64,000 nucleotides of DNA from Mycobacterium sp. DL592 (GCF_011694515.1 NZ_CP050192.1:36379-100378), one strand, 5' to 3'; shown: positions 40,202 through 49,207, numbered from the stretch's first letter. A program made the numbers and translations. The notes: generated by a model from the sequence alone, not told the origin.

Positions 40202-42433
40202 GTGACCTCCGAGCCGCTTGCCCCCACCGGCCGGGACGGCCGCCACCTCTACACGTGCCCGCTGTGTGAAGCCATGTGCGGCTTGGAGATTCAGGTCGAG
40301 CGCGGCCGCGTGGCCGGCGTCCGCGGCAACCCCGACGACGTGTGGAGCCGCGGGCACCTGTGCCCCAAGGGCACCTCGCTGGGCGCCATTCATCACGACC
40401 CGGACCGCATCCGGGCACCGATGATCAAGGTTGACGGCCAGTGGCGCGAGGTCAGCTGGGACGAGGCGTTCCGGCGTTGCACCGAACTGCTGGCGCCGGT
40501 CATCGCCGAGCACGGTATCGGTGCGGTCACCTGCTACACCGGCAATCCGCTGGCGCACTCGTTCTCGCTGGGCCGCTACACCGGGGTGCTGCTGGGCATG
40601 TCCGGCATCCCGGTCAGCTACTCGCCGGGCACGGTCGACCAGTGGCCCAAGAACCTGTCCTCGCATCTGATGTACGGCAACTGGTGGGGCTTCCCGGTGC
40701 CCGATATCGAGCGCACCGACCTGCTGGTGATCATGGGTGCCAACCCGGCGGCATCGCAGGGTTCGCTGCTGGCCGCCCCCGACGTCATGGGCATCATCGC
40801 CGGTATCGACACGGTGATCGTCATCGACCCGGTGCGCACGCCCACCGCGGCCAAGGCCGACGAATGGCTGCCCATCACCCCGGGCACCGACGCCGCCCTG
40901 CTGCTCGCAGTCGTGCACACCTTGTTCGACGAGAACCTGGTGAACCTCGGCCGGCTCGGCGACCACATCGACGGCGTCGACGTCTTGCGCGCGGCGGCGG
41001 CGGATTGGACCCCCGAGCGCGTGGCAGGCGTCACCGGCATCGACGCCGAACGGACGCGCCACCTGGCCCGCCAACTGGCGGAGACGGAAAGAGCCGTCGT
41101 CTACGGCCGAATCGGCTTGTGCAATCAGGAGTTCGGCAGCCTGGCCAGCTGGCTGGTCGACGTTGTCAACATTCTCACCGGACACTTCGACACGGCGGGC
41201 GGCGCGATGTTCCCGCGCCCGGCGGTCTGGACCGTCACCTCCCAGCCGCAGCCCGGCCTGGAAGGCGGACTGCCCGAGTTCGGCCGCTGGAAGACCCGGG
41301 TGCGCGGCGCCAAGGAAGTGCTCGGCCAGGTGCCGGTGTCATGTCTGGCCGAGGAGATCGAGACCCCCGGCGAGGGCCAGATCAAGGCACTGATCACCGT
41401 CGCGGGAAACCCGGTGCTGTCCACACCCGGTGGGCACCGCCTCGACGCGGTGCTGCCGCAACTCGACGCGATGATCGCCGTCGACCTGTGGCTCAACGAG
41501 ACCACCCGGCACGCCGACGTGATCCTGCCGGGGCTGTCCCCGCTGGAGCAGCCGCATCATGACGACCTGATCCTGGCGTTCGCGATCGGCAGCATCGCCA
41601 ACTACTCGGCGCCGGTGTTCGCACCTGAGGACCCGGATCGGCCGCAGGAGTGGGAGATCCTGGTCCGCCTGACCGGTCTGTGCGCCGGAACACCCGCTGA
41701 GGACGTCGACGTCGCCGCCATCGACGACGGCTTCTTCGACTACCTCTGCTTCACCCAGGGGCTCGACGGCGCGCAGATCCGCAGCCACTACGAGCACGGC
41801 GGACCCGAACGCATCCTGGACCTGACGCTGCGCACCGGCCCGTTCGGCGACCGCTACGGCGAGAATCCGGGCGGCCTGAGCCTGGACCTGTTGAAGGACA
41901 ACCCGAATGGCATCAACTTCGGGCCGATGGTGCCGCAGGTGCCCGAGATCCTGAACACCACGGACAAGAAGATCCGGCTGGCCCCGCTGTATCTGCTCGA
42001 CGACCTGCCCCGGCTGGCGGGCCGGTTGGAGCGTGCACCTGAGGACCTGGTTTTGGTCAGCCGTCGGCACCTGCGCTCGAATAACACGTGGCTGCACAAT
42101 GTTCCGGCGCTGATGAAGGGCCGCGACCGGTGCACGCTGCTGATGCACCCGGCCGACGCCGCCCGCCGCGGGGTGGCCGACGGCACGACCGTCAGCGTTG
42201 CCTCCTCGGCGGGGCGCATCGAGGTCGCCGTGGAGGTCACCGATGCCATCAAGCCCGGCGTGGTCTCGATGCCGCACGGCTGGGGTCACGGTCAGCCGGG
42301 AACCCGGCTGTCGGTGGCCAACGGCTCACCCGGGGTGAACACCAACATCCTTTCTCCCCCAACATTTCTCGATGAACCGTCGGGCAACGGCGCGCTCAAC
42401 GGCATCCCGGTGGATGTCGCCCCGGTGGGTTAG
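40202..42433 (+). CDS. Molybdopterin-dependent oxidoreductase with [4Fe-4S] site
   Basis: A 743-residue cytoplasmic molybdopterin bis-MGD oxidoreductase of the formate dehydrogenase/nitrate reductase superfamily. The N-terminal cluster motif is Cys19-x2-Cys22-x3-Cys26-x27-Cys54, followed by the usual Lys (CPKG). The molybdopterin-binding regions include LLVIMGANPAASQG and VIDPVRTPTAAKADEW. The C-terminal dinucleotide-binding domain starts near HLRSNNTWLHN and holds MPHGWGHGQPG. There is no twin-Arg signal and no Sec. The metal ligand was not identified, so substrate is open. GTG at 40202 is chosen from the leaderless box; the open frame further upstream has no family match. Convergent with the next gene, sharing TTAG. 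Confidence 0.9.
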   Translation: MTSEPLAPTGRDGRHLYTCPLCEAMCGLEIQVERGRVAGVRGNPDDVWSRGHLCPKGTSLGAIHHDPDRIRAPMIKVDGQWREVSWDEAFRRCTELLAPVIAEHGIGAVTCYTGNPLAHSFSLGRYTGVLLGMSGIPVSYSPGTVDQWPKNLSSHLMYGNWWGFPVPDIERTDLLVIMGANPAASQGSLLAAPDVMGIIAGIDTVIVIDPVRTPTAAKADEWLPITPGTDAALLLAVVHTLFDENLVNLGRLGDHIDGVDVLRAAAADWTPERVAGVTGIDAERTRHLARQLAETERAVVYGRIGLCNQEFGSLASWLVDVVNILTGHFDTAGGAMFPRPAVWTVTSQPQPGLEGGLPEFGRWKTRVRGAKEVLGQVPVSCLAEEIETPGEGQIKALITVAGNPVLSTPGGHRLDAVLPQLDAMIAVDLWLNETTRHADVILPGLSPLEQPHHDDLILAFAIGSIANYSAPVFAPEDPDRPQEWEILVRLTGLCAGTPAEDVDVAAIDDGFFDYLCFTQGLDGAQIRSHYEHGGPERILDLTLRTGPFGDRYGENPGGLSLDLLKDNPNGINFGPMVPQVPEILNTTDKKIRLAPLYLLDDLPRLAGRLERAPEDLVLVSRRHLRSNNTWLHNVPALMKGRDRCTLLMHPADAARRGVADGTTVSVASSAGRIEVAVEVTDAIKPGVVSMPHGWGHGQPGTRLSVANGSPGVNTNILSPPTFLDEPSGNGALNGIPVDVAPVG

Positions 42434-43716
42434 CTGCAGCGTGGATCGACCCGCAGTACATCCGTTGCATGGGGAGCCAGCTGCTCGGCCGCCAAGTCGC
42501 CGGTCGTGGAGTGTTCGGTGTGCGTCCACAGGTCCCGTACCCGGTAGCAGGCCACAGCTGGCAGGCCCACGGCCGCTGTAGTCGTGGCGATCGAAGCCGA
42601 CTGCGGGTCTGGGTTGACGATCGCCACGGCGACCGCGCCCCCGGTGAGAGGCTTGACCATGATGCGGGGATCTTGGGCCAGCGGGCGGGCTTGGCGGACC
42701 AACGGATCCTGGTCGACCGCGATGATGTCGTGATTGGTGAGGATGTCGCGGGTTTGTGCCGTCATCGAGCGAATATCGTTGCCTGCCAATAGGGGTGCGG
42801 CCATCATCGCCCACAGTGACACATGGGTCCGCTGCTCGTCTTCGGTCATGCTGGGCCCGTGTTCGTCGGCCAGCGTCTGCGACATGCCGCTGTGGCTGGC
42901 CACGAACTCGGGCCATGATATTCCAGCGACGAGCATGTCGGGATCGTTGACGTAGCCGGGTCGGCTGCGCGCTGCCAGCGGGCCGGCCACCTGCACTTGT
43001 TCGCGCACCCCGAGAACCGGTTCTTCGGAGGCGAATTCAGTGCGCCACAGCGGAACCAAATCTATGGTGTTGCGCGTCATGTCGGCGACGGAGGACCAGT
43101 CGAATGCCGCCCCGGCGCCGGGGTCACCGGAGGTGTTGGGGTTGATGCTGTAGACGATGGACCGTCCGGTCGCACGGAGGGCGTCGCGCATCGCGGTGAA
43201 CCGATTGATCTGATCGGCCCGGCTCTGATCGGTACTGCACCAGTCGTACTTCAGGAAGTCGACACCCCACCGGGCGAAGGTACGCGCGTCGGCCGACTCG
43301 TGTCCGGCGCTGGCATTGTGTTCACCGATCCCGCACAGTTGGTAACTGGGGCTGGCGTAGAGGCCCAGCAGCATCCCGTGATCGTGGGCATATCCGGCCA
43401 GCGCGGCGATGCCGTGGGGAAACCGCGTGGGATCAGCCTGAAGGTCGCCGTCGGCGTCCCGGTCGGCGGCGGCCCAGCCTGCATCCAGATTGACGTAGCG
43501 GTAGCCGGCGTCTCGCATCCCCGAGGACACCATGGCATCGATAGTCTCCTCGACGTTCTGTTCGGACAGCGCGATCCCCGAGTTCCACGAATTCCACCCC
43601 ATCGGTGGTGTCGAGATGGTCGGCGCCATGCGGCCCGCGGTGGGTGAGCCTCCGCACCCTGCGACGGCGGAGCCCAGGATGGCTAGGCAGCAGAGAATCG
43701 ACGGGGTTCGGCGCAT
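42430..43716 (-). CDS. GH27 alpha-galactosidase-like lipoprotein
   Basis: A 428-residue exported glycoside hydrolase. The N-terminal signal ends in AVAGC, a lipobox with the lipidated Cys at about 21. The GH27 barrel begins TPPMGWNSWN and includes YVNLDAGW, FLKYDWC (nucleophile Asp) and GYVNDPDMLVAG (acid/base Asp). The C-terminal beta domain is at about 345-428. It probably removes alpha-linked galactose or a similar sugar from envelope or host glycans; the substrate is not known. The ATG at 43716 fits a leaderless TAGTGT box. Its 5' end overlaps the Rossmann fragment frame. Confidence 0.92.
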   Translation of the reverse strand: MRRTPSILCCLAILGSAVAGCGGSPTAGRMAPTISTPPMGWNSWNSGIALSEQNVEETIDAMVSSGMRDAGYRYVNLDAGWAAADRDADGDLQADPTRFPHGIAALAGYAHDHGMLLGLYASPSYQLCGIGEHNASAGHESADARTFARWGVDFLKYDWCSTDQSRADQINRFTAMRDALRATGRSIVYSINPNTSGDPGAGAAFDWSSVADMTRNTIDLVPLWRTEFASEEPVLGVREQVQVAGPLAARSRPGYVNDPDMLVAGISWPEFVASHSGMSQTLADEHGPSMTEDEQRTHVSLWAMMAAPLLAGNDIRSMTAQTRDILTNHDIIAVDQDPLVRQARPLAQDPRIMVKPLTGGAVAVAIVNPDPQSASIATTTAAVGLPAVACYRVRDLWTHTEHSTTGDLAAEQLAPHATDVLRVDPRCS

Positions 43717-43994
43717 GGCGCAACACTAGGGTGTGACTCACCGAAACGGGTGTGCGCCAGGCTGACGATACGTTCGGCTTGCCGTTCGTCGGTGGGGTCG
43801 GCGGCAACCAGCAGGAATCGATTGCTGCTGTAGCCGTGGCCTATTCGCACCAACTTCACAGGATTTCTGTCTGTGGCGACCACGCGGTAGCCGGCGCGGA
43901 GCAGGGTGCGGGCAACGATGTATCCGCGCTCGGTCCCGGCATCAGGGACGAGCACGACGGGGGATTCGTCGACAGGTGTCGGGATCGATGTCAT
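43683..43994 (-). CDS. Truncated Rossmann-fold (SDR-like) protein, possible remnant
   Basis: A 103-residue frame with a nucleotide-binding start (VVLVPDAGTERGYIVARTLLRAGYRVVATDRNP) and a second strand-helix unit (FLLVAADPTDERQAERIVSLAHTRFG) like the first third of a short-chain dehydrogenase. The catalytic Tyr-Lys part is absent, and the last 15-20 residues, which overlap the start of the GH27 gene, look unrelated. The glycine motif reads DAGTERG rather than the usual TGxxxGxG. The ATG at 43994 is chosen over a TTG at 44006. It may be a small regulatory protein or a decayed SDR gene. Confidence 0.45.
   Translation of the reverse strand: MTSIPTPVDESPVVLVPDAGTERGYIVARTLLRAGYRVVATDRNPVKLVRIGHGYSSNRFLLVAADPTDERQAERIVSLAHTRFGESHPSVAPCAEPRRFSAA
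43723..43728 (-). promoter_or_regulatory. Putative -10 box, leaderless GH27 gene
   Basis: TAGTGT on the minus strand begins 12 nt before the ATG at 43716, inside the 3' part of the Rossmann fragment frame. Confidence 0.5.
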
Positions 43995-44096
43995 GACGTC
44001 AGTCAACGGCGCCGAGGTGAGCGGTTGCTATGTGGCCGCTACGAATTCGCGGTGTCGCGAGTGAGTTCAGCTGGTTGACATGATCTGTACAGGACG

Positions 44097-45563
44097 GTGC
44101 CGCATCCTGGTGCAGTGCCGCCGAACGGCCCCACCCCGACACCGGTCCCGCAGCCCGTTGTCATGCCCCGGCTGCCCGATCCGGACTTCAACAAGCTCGG
44201 GCACGGTGTGTCGTTGCTGGGCGGCTGGCTGCCGATCACCGTCCAGATCGGGACATTCGTCGCTGTGATCGTGGCCGTCGGTTGGCGGTCCCGGCGGTGG
44301 CGGCTGGTGTGGCTCCCGATCGTCGCGGCGGTGGGCGCGGGCGCCGCCTGCACTGCTCGAGCCTGGATGGAGTCCGAAGGCTTGGCGTCGAACCCGGCAC
44401 CGCTTCGATTGTGGGTGTGGACGGGTCTCGGGGCGGCAACGCTCGCGGTGGCGGTGCTCGGATGGCGCAGCGCCGCACCGTGGCGCCGAACGCTATCGCT
44501 GCTCGCGATTCCGTTGACGCTGCTGAGCACACTGGTGGTGCTCAACCAATGGGTCGGCTACTACTCCACGGTGCAGCGTGCGTGGGGCGATCTGACCTCG
44601 GGCCCGCTGCCTGACCAGATCAGGGACAGCGATCTGGCCGGATTGCGCAACACCTTTCCGTCGACGGGCAAGCTGCTCGTCGTCGATACTCCTGAAGTCA
44701 GAAGCGGATTCAAGCACCGCAGCGAGTACGTCTACCTGCCGCCGGTGTGGTTCTCCGGCTCGGCGCCGACCCGGTTGCCGGCGATGATGATGATCGGCGG
44801 CGAATTCGGCAACCCGTCGAACTGGATCCGGACCGGCAACGCTGTGGCCACCCTCGACGCGTTTGCCCGCGCACATCGTGGGTGGGCCCCGGTGGTGGTC
44901 TTCGTCGATTCCAGCGGCAGCTTCAACAATGACACCGAATGTGTGAACGGGCCGCGCGGCAATGCCGCCGACCACCTCACCGAGGAGGTTCGCCCCTACG
45001 TCATCTCCCGATTCGGTGCTTCGGCTGAGCCGGCAGACTGGGCTGCGGTGGGTTGGTCGGCCGGCGGGACCTGTGCGATGAACCTGGCCGTCATGCATCC
45101 GGACCTCTTCGCCACATTCGTCGACATCGGTGGCGATCGTGGGCCGAATTCCGGCACCAAGGAACAGACCATCGAACGCCTCTACGGCGGCAACCCCGCG
45201 ATGTGGGATGCCTTCGACACCCGCACGGTGATGACCAGACATGGACCGTATGCCGGCGTCGCGGGCCTGTTCAACGACTCGCAGGAACCGCCCGACGACA
45301 AGACCAAGGATCTCCCGGATCGGCACGACGACCGGCTGGCTCCGGTGGGATACGGCGGTCATGGTGACGAGGATCAGTTCCGGGAAAAGGGTGCCCTCCC
45401 GGACCTGTGTGCGGCGGCGGTGGCGGTGCACATCGACTGCACCCTAAGGATTTACGTCGGCTATCACACCTGGCAGTTCGCGCAGCGCGCGTTCGCCGAT
45501 TCACTGCCCTGGCTCGCCGAGCGGCTGCATGGACCTGACGCTGAGGTGTCCTTCGGCTCATAG
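44097..45563 (+). CDS. Membrane-anchored esterase with antigen 85-like fold
   Basis: A 488-residue protein. After a Pro-rich start come four hydrophobic segments (about 42-60, 72-90, 104-122 and 130-150), then an extracytoplasmic alpha/beta-hydrolase of the esterase D/antigen 85 type. Nucleophile Ser321 is in GWSAGG, and His457 is in GYHTWQFA, which resembles the GTHSWxYW segment of mycolyltransferases. An Asp/His-rich insert (DRHDDRLAPVGYGGHGDED, about 410-428) precedes it. Substrate unknown; an acyl ester in the envelope is likely. The start is uncertain: GTG 44097, GTG 44115 or ATG 44163. Confidence 0.82.
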   Translation: MPHPGAVPPNGPTPTPVPQPVVMPRLPDPDFNKLGHGVSLLGGWLPITVQIGTFVAVIVAVGWRSRRWRLVWLPIVAAVGAGAACTARAWMESEGLASNPAPLRLWVWTGLGAATLAVAVLGWRSAAPWRRTLSLLAIPLTLLSTLVVLNQWVGYYSTVQRAWGDLTSGPLPDQIRDSDLAGLRNTFPSTGKLLVVDTPEVRSGFKHRSEYVYLPPVWFSGSAPTRLPAMMMIGGEFGNPSNWIRTGNAVATLDAFARAHRGWAPVVVFVDSSGSFNNDTECVNGPRGNAADHLTEEVRPYVISRFGASAEPADWAAVGWSAGGTCAMNLAVMHPDLFATFVDIGGDRGPNSGTKEQTIERLYGGNPAMWDAFDTRTVMTRHGPYAGVAGLFNDSQEPPDDKTKDLPDRHDDRLAPVGYGGHGDEDQFREKGALPDLCAAAVAVHIDCTLRIYVGYHTWQFAQRAFADSLPWLAERLHGPDAEVSFGS

Positions 45564-45619
45564 GCCACGCACAAGAAAAACCAAGCCTCGACCATTCTTC
45601 GGCTGTCGAAATAGACGGT

Positions 45620-47527
45620 ATGACCGCAGTTCTTGAAGGCCCACACAGTGTTGCCGATATGCCGAAACCACACCGGTTCAGGCTCTCGCGCACCGCGTGG
45701 CGGCGCATCGGCCTGGCTGGCTTGCTGATCGCCACTGCCGTCACCTATCTCTTTAACATCACCATCAACGGCATGGGCAATGCGTTCTATGCCGGTGCCG
45801 CGCAGGCTGGTTCCAAGAACTGGGAAGCACTGTTGTTCGGGTCGGTCGATCCCGGCAACTTCATCACGGTCGACAAGCCACCGGTGTCCCAATGGGTGAT
45901 GGGCCTGTCCGGGCAGATCTTCGGATTCAGTAGCGCCAGCATGCTGGTACCCGAAGCGCTGATGGCGGTGGCTGCGGTTGCCCTGCTATATGGCGCAGTG
46001 CGCCGTATCGCGGGGACCGGTGCAGGTTTCTTGGCGGGTGCGGCGTTCGCGTTGACACCCGTGGTGGCGTTGATGTTTCGCTACAACAACCCGGACGCGG
46101 TGATGGTCCTGCTGATGCTGGCAGCCGCCTACTGCGGGGTGCGGGCCCTCGAACGCGGCAGCCTCAAGTGGATGATGTTGGCCGGTTCCGCCCTCGGGTT
46201 TGCCTTCCTGGCCAAGATGCTGGAAGGCCTGATGGTTGCGCCGGCGATCGGACTGGCCTATCTGCTGGTCGCACCGACGTCGGTTCGGCGCCGGCTGGCA
46301 CATCTGGCAGCCGCAGTCGGCGCTTGCCTGCTGTCTGCTGGTTGGTTCGTCGCAGTGACGCTGCTGTGGCCCGCCTCGTCGCGTCCGTATTTGGCCGGCT
46401 CGACGGACAACAACTTCATGAACCTGGTAATCGGGTACAACGGCCTGGCCCGGGTCCTGGGCCGCGGTAACGCCGGTGCCACCGATGCTCACGCCGGACC
46501 TCCTGCCGGCTTCGACCAGCACTCCGGTGCCGCCGGAATTACCGGCTCCGGACACCAGAATCCTGGTCTGACAAGGCTTTTCAGTGGTGAATTCGGCATC
46601 GAGATGAGCTGGCTACTTCCGGCCGCGCTGCTCGGTCTGATCTTCGTCCTCGTGGTGCGTGCGCATGCGCCACGTACCGACCTGCTCCGGGGAGGGGCCC
46701 TGTTGTTCGGTGGCTGGCTGCTGGTCGACGGGCTCGTCCTGAGCTACATGAAGGGGATGGCGCACCCCTACTACTGCCTGTCAGTGGTGCCTGCGGTGGC
46801 CGCGCTCGCCGCCATCGGTGGGGGCGAGATGTGGCGCACCCGCGACCGGCTGTTCGGTCGAATCAGCCTGGCGGCGAACGTGCTGCTGACGGCGCTCTGG
46901 AGTTGGCGACTGCTGGACGGCAATCTGCACTGGGCGTCGGTTATGCGCTGGGTCGTCGTGATTGCAGGGGTCGCCGCCGCCGTCATGCTACTTGCGGCGC
47001 CGCGTGCGAACCGTGGACGGCTCGCCGCCGCGGCACTGACCCTCGGCATCATTGCCAGCGGAATGGGTTCGGCCGCTTATGCTTTAGCGACCATCGAAGT
47101 GCCGCACACCGGAGGGATGGCCCAGGTGGGTCCCGCGCAACCGGCCCACGACGGCGGTGACCGGCCGGATCGCGGCGGCCAGGAGTCCAATGCGCAGCTC
47201 GACGGCCTCTTGGCGGGCACCGACACGAAATGGTCGGCAGCCGTCAACGGGTCATCGGCAGCGGCCGCCCTGGAACTCGCCACCAACACCTCGGTGATGG
47301 CGATCGGTGGATTCGGTGGGAACGACCCCGTTCCCTCGCTCACCCAGTTTCAGGCTTATGTCGCCAATCATGAGATCGGTTACTACGTCACCTCTCCCGG
47401 CAGCCAGCAGGGACCCGGCCGCGGAAACCAGCACGCCGACATCACTGCGTGGGTCGCGGCGAACTTTGCAGCCAAGGCTGTCGGTTCGGCCACCGTCTAC
47501 GATCTGACGGCCCCGCTGAAGCCATAG
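45620..47527 (+). CDS. GT39/ArnT-like membrane glycosyltransferase
   Basis: A 635-residue polytopic protein of the dolichyl-phosphate-mannose/ArnT type (GT39, YkcB-like), using a polyprenyl-phosphate sugar outside the membrane. The first extracytoplasmic loop contains VDPGNFITVDKPP, with the catalytic-type Asp and the conserved DKPP. About eleven to twelve helices follow, to about residue 500, and then a C-terminal globular part (about 515-635). A loop at about 290-320 is rich in Gly, His and Ala. It lies 56 bp after the esterase gene on the same strand. The transferred sugar and acceptor are not identifiable. Confidence 0.88.
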   Translation: MTAVLEGPHSVADMPKPHRFRLSRTAWRRIGLAGLLIATAVTYLFNITINGMGNAFYAGAAQAGSKNWEALLFGSVDPGNFITVDKPPVSQWVMGLSGQIFGFSSASMLVPEALMAVAAVALLYGAVRRIAGTGAGFLAGAAFALTPVVALMFRYNNPDAVMVLLMLAAAYCGVRALERGSLKWMMLAGSALGFAFLAKMLEGLMVAPAIGLAYLLVAPTSVRRRLAHLAAAVGACLLSAGWFVAVTLLWPASSRPYLAGSTDNNFMNLVIGYNGLARVLGRGNAGATDAHAGPPAGFDQHSGAAGITGSGHQNPGLTRLFSGEFGIEMSWLLPAALLGLIFVLVVRAHAPRTDLLRGGALLFGGWLLVDGLVLSYMKGMAHPYYCLSVVPAVAALAAIGGGEMWRTRDRLFGRISLAANVLLTALWSWRLLDGNLHWASVMRWVVVIAGVAAAVMLLAAPRANRGRLAAAALTLGIIASGMGSAAYALATIEVPHTGGMAQVGPAQPAHDGGDRPDRGGQESNAQLDGLLAGTDTKWSAAVNGSSAAAALELATNTSVMAIGGFGGNDPVPSLTQFQAYVANHEIGYYVTSPGSQQGPGRGNQHADITAWVAANFAAKAVGSATVYDLTAPLKP

Positions 47528-47553
47528 CGACCCGGCCCCGGCGACGACATCCC

Positions 47554-47559
47554 TACACT
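47554..47559 (+). promoter_or_regulatory. Putative -10 box, leaderless gene at 47566
   Basis: TACACT begins 12 nt before the ATG at 47566. No ribosome-binding site is seen. Confidence 0.5.
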
Positions 47560-47565
47560 CCACCT

Positions 47566-48330
47566 ATGCCGCACACCGACACCGACACCGCCGCCGTCCG
47601 CACCGCAGGGGCGGCCATCGGCGAAGCCGTCAGCATCTTCATGCTCAGCCCGGAGACCGTGCAGAAGAGCCTGGAGGCCGGCTATCCGGACCCGTTCGCC
47701 GCCTACTTCGCCGGTCGCGGCGGGGTACTCGGCCGCGCCACCGACACCACCGTCAACGCGGTGTTCGCCGTGTTCGAGCCGAACGTCGTCCGCGCGTGCT
47801 GGCAGGCCGGTGTGGCCGTACGCGACGCGCCCGAGAGCGCTCAACTGTATTGGGAGCAGGCTGCCGAGTATGGCCGGGAGCACCTGGCCGGAGCCGAGGG
47901 CCTGGACCGGATCGCCGAGCTGGGCGAGAAGGTGATCGCGGCAGCGCCGGAGCCGGGACTGCCGCTCTACGCCGGCTGGCGCGCCATGCCGCTTGCCGAC
48001 GACCCCGCGGCGCGGGCGTTCCAGGTGATGTTCGTGCTGCGCGAGCTGCGGGCCGCCGTGCACTTCAATGCGCTGACGATCTCCGGGATCAGCCCGGTCG
48101 AGGCGCACCTGCTCAACAAAGGACCCGAATACGCCGCATTCATGGGCTGGCAGCCGCCCTACGTCGATGTCGATCCGGCGAAGAAAGACCGCTATACCGA
48201 GGTCGAGGGCCTGACGAACCGCCGGATGGCCGAGATCGTCGACGCGGCCCTGACGCCTGCGGAGATCGAGGACTTGGCGCGGCTGTCCGTCGCCGCGCTG
48301 GCCAGGCTCAAGCAACCCGCCCAGGGCTAG
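47566..48330 (+). CDS. SCO6745-type conserved protein
   Basis: A 254-residue soluble, mostly helical protein. Residues 15-130 contain AIGEAVSIFMLSPETVQKSLEAGYPDPFAAYFAGRGGVLG, which I associate with the SCO6745 family of actinobacteria; the end is a helical tail (LTNRRMAEIVDAALTPAEIEDL). A conserved helical core (HFNALTISGISPVEAHLL) follows at about 165-182. No catalytic motif or signal peptide is seen. The ATG at 47566 is chosen from the leaderless box and removes an unsupported upstream extension. Confidence 0.8.
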   Translation: MPHTDTDTAAVRTAGAAIGEAVSIFMLSPETVQKSLEAGYPDPFAAYFAGRGGVLGRATDTTVNAVFAVFEPNVVRACWQAGVAVRDAPESAQLYWEQAAEYGREHLAGAEGLDRIAELGEKVIAAAPEPGLPLYAGWRAMPLADDPAARAFQVMFVLRELRAAVHFNALTISGISPVEAHLLNKGPEYAAFMGWQPPYVDVDPAKKDRYTEVEGLTNRRMAEIVDAALTPAEIEDLARLSVAALARLKQPAQG

Positions 48331-48568
48331 ATCGGATCGCTGCGATTCTTGGCCGTCGATGATGGCGTCAAAGTTTTTTCAGCAGTGTGATTTTCGGTTG
48401 CGATCACAACAAAGGTGCAGCTGGCGCTCAGTTTGAGCGGTTGCCTGCCTTGCCGTCCGCCCCGCCGGGACGCCCGGGCGGTTGTGGCGAAGCGATTCCT
48501 GATGTGACACCCTCCGGGTACGAATTTCACAGTCAACTGCCAGGAACCGCTCGTCACAAAGGGAGAAC
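48331..48568. other. Porin upstream region
   Basis: This 238-bp gap has a T-run (48373-48379) after the upstream gene, an inverted repeat TGTGAT-N11-ATCACA (48386-48408) and, near the end, AAGGGAG as the porin ribosome-binding site. The GC-rich middle (around 48460-48480) can form a stem. No gene is seen. Confidence 0.5.
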
Positions 48569-49207
48569 ATGAGGATTTTCGGTCGGCTGCTGGTAGCGAT
48601 GATCGCCGCTGTCGCGGCATTGTTCGTGGGTACGGGGACCTCGAACGCGGGTCTGGACAATCAGCTGAGCCTGGTCGACGGCGGTGGCCGTACGTTGACG
48701 ATCCAGCAGTGGGACACCTTCCTGGACGGCGTGTTCCCCTTGGACCGCAACCGGCTGACCCGTGAGTGGTTCCACTCCGGCAAGGCTGTCTACAGCGTCG
48801 TGGGCTCCGGTGCCGACGAGTTCGCGGGCACCTTGGAGCTGGGCTACCAGGTGGGCTTCCCGTGGTCACTGGGTGTGGGTATCAACTTCAGCTACACCAC
48901 CCCCAACATCCTGCTCGACGATGTGAACCTCTCACCCACCGGTTTCAACCCGCTGGGCTCGATCATCACCCCGAACCTGTTCCCCGGTGTGTCGATCAGT
49001 GCCGACCTGGGCAACGGCCCGGGCATCCAGGAAGTCGCCACCTTCTCGGTCGACGTCGAAGGTCCGAACGGCGCGGTCGCGGTGGCCAACGCCCACGGCA
49101 CCGTCACCGGTGCGGCCGGCGGTGTGCTGCTGCGCCCGTTCGCCCGGCTGATCTCCAAGGCCGGCGACAGCGTCACCACCTACGGCGAACCCTGGAACAT
49201 GAACTGA
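48569..49207 (+). CDS. MspA-family outer membrane porin
   Basis: A 212-residue porin precursor. A 27-residue signal peptide (ending TSNA) leads to mature GLDNQLSLVDGGG, almost identical to MspA of M. smegmatis, which forms octameric channels in the mycolate outer membrane. The constriction residues map exactly to mature Asp90 and Asp91, but MspA position 93 (Asp) is Asn and position 92 is Val. The C-terminus (DSVTTYGEPWNMN) is fully conserved. The ATG has AAGGGAG upstream. The presence of this family marks rapidly growing mycobacteria and allows uptake of small hydrophilic solutes. Confidence 0.97.
   Translation: MRIFGRLLVAMIAAVAALFVGTGTSNAGLDNQLSLVDGGGRTLTIQQWDTFLDGVFPLDRNRLTREWFHSGKAVYSVVGSGADEFAGTLELGYQVGFPWSLGVGINFSYTTPNILLDDVNLSPTGFNPLGSIITPNLFPGVSISADLGNGPGIQEVATFSVDVEGPNGAVAVANAHGTVTGAAGGVLLRPFARLISKAGDSVTTYGEPWNMN

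Noticed and set aside
44075..44080. Perfect TTGACA -35-like hexamer before the esterase gene
   Set aside because: No matching -10 at 16-18 bp and the resulting start would lie inside the coding frame.
43995..44096. Search for a tRNA, small RNA or regulatory site in this and the other intergenic gaps
   Set aside because: No cloverleaf, T-loop motif or other structured RNA was seen in any gap longer than 70 bp.
48386..48408. CRP-like site TGTGAT...ATCACA before the porin
   Set aside because: The half-sites are 11 bases apart; the Crp family needs TGTGA-N6-TCACA. Kept only as an inverted repeat.
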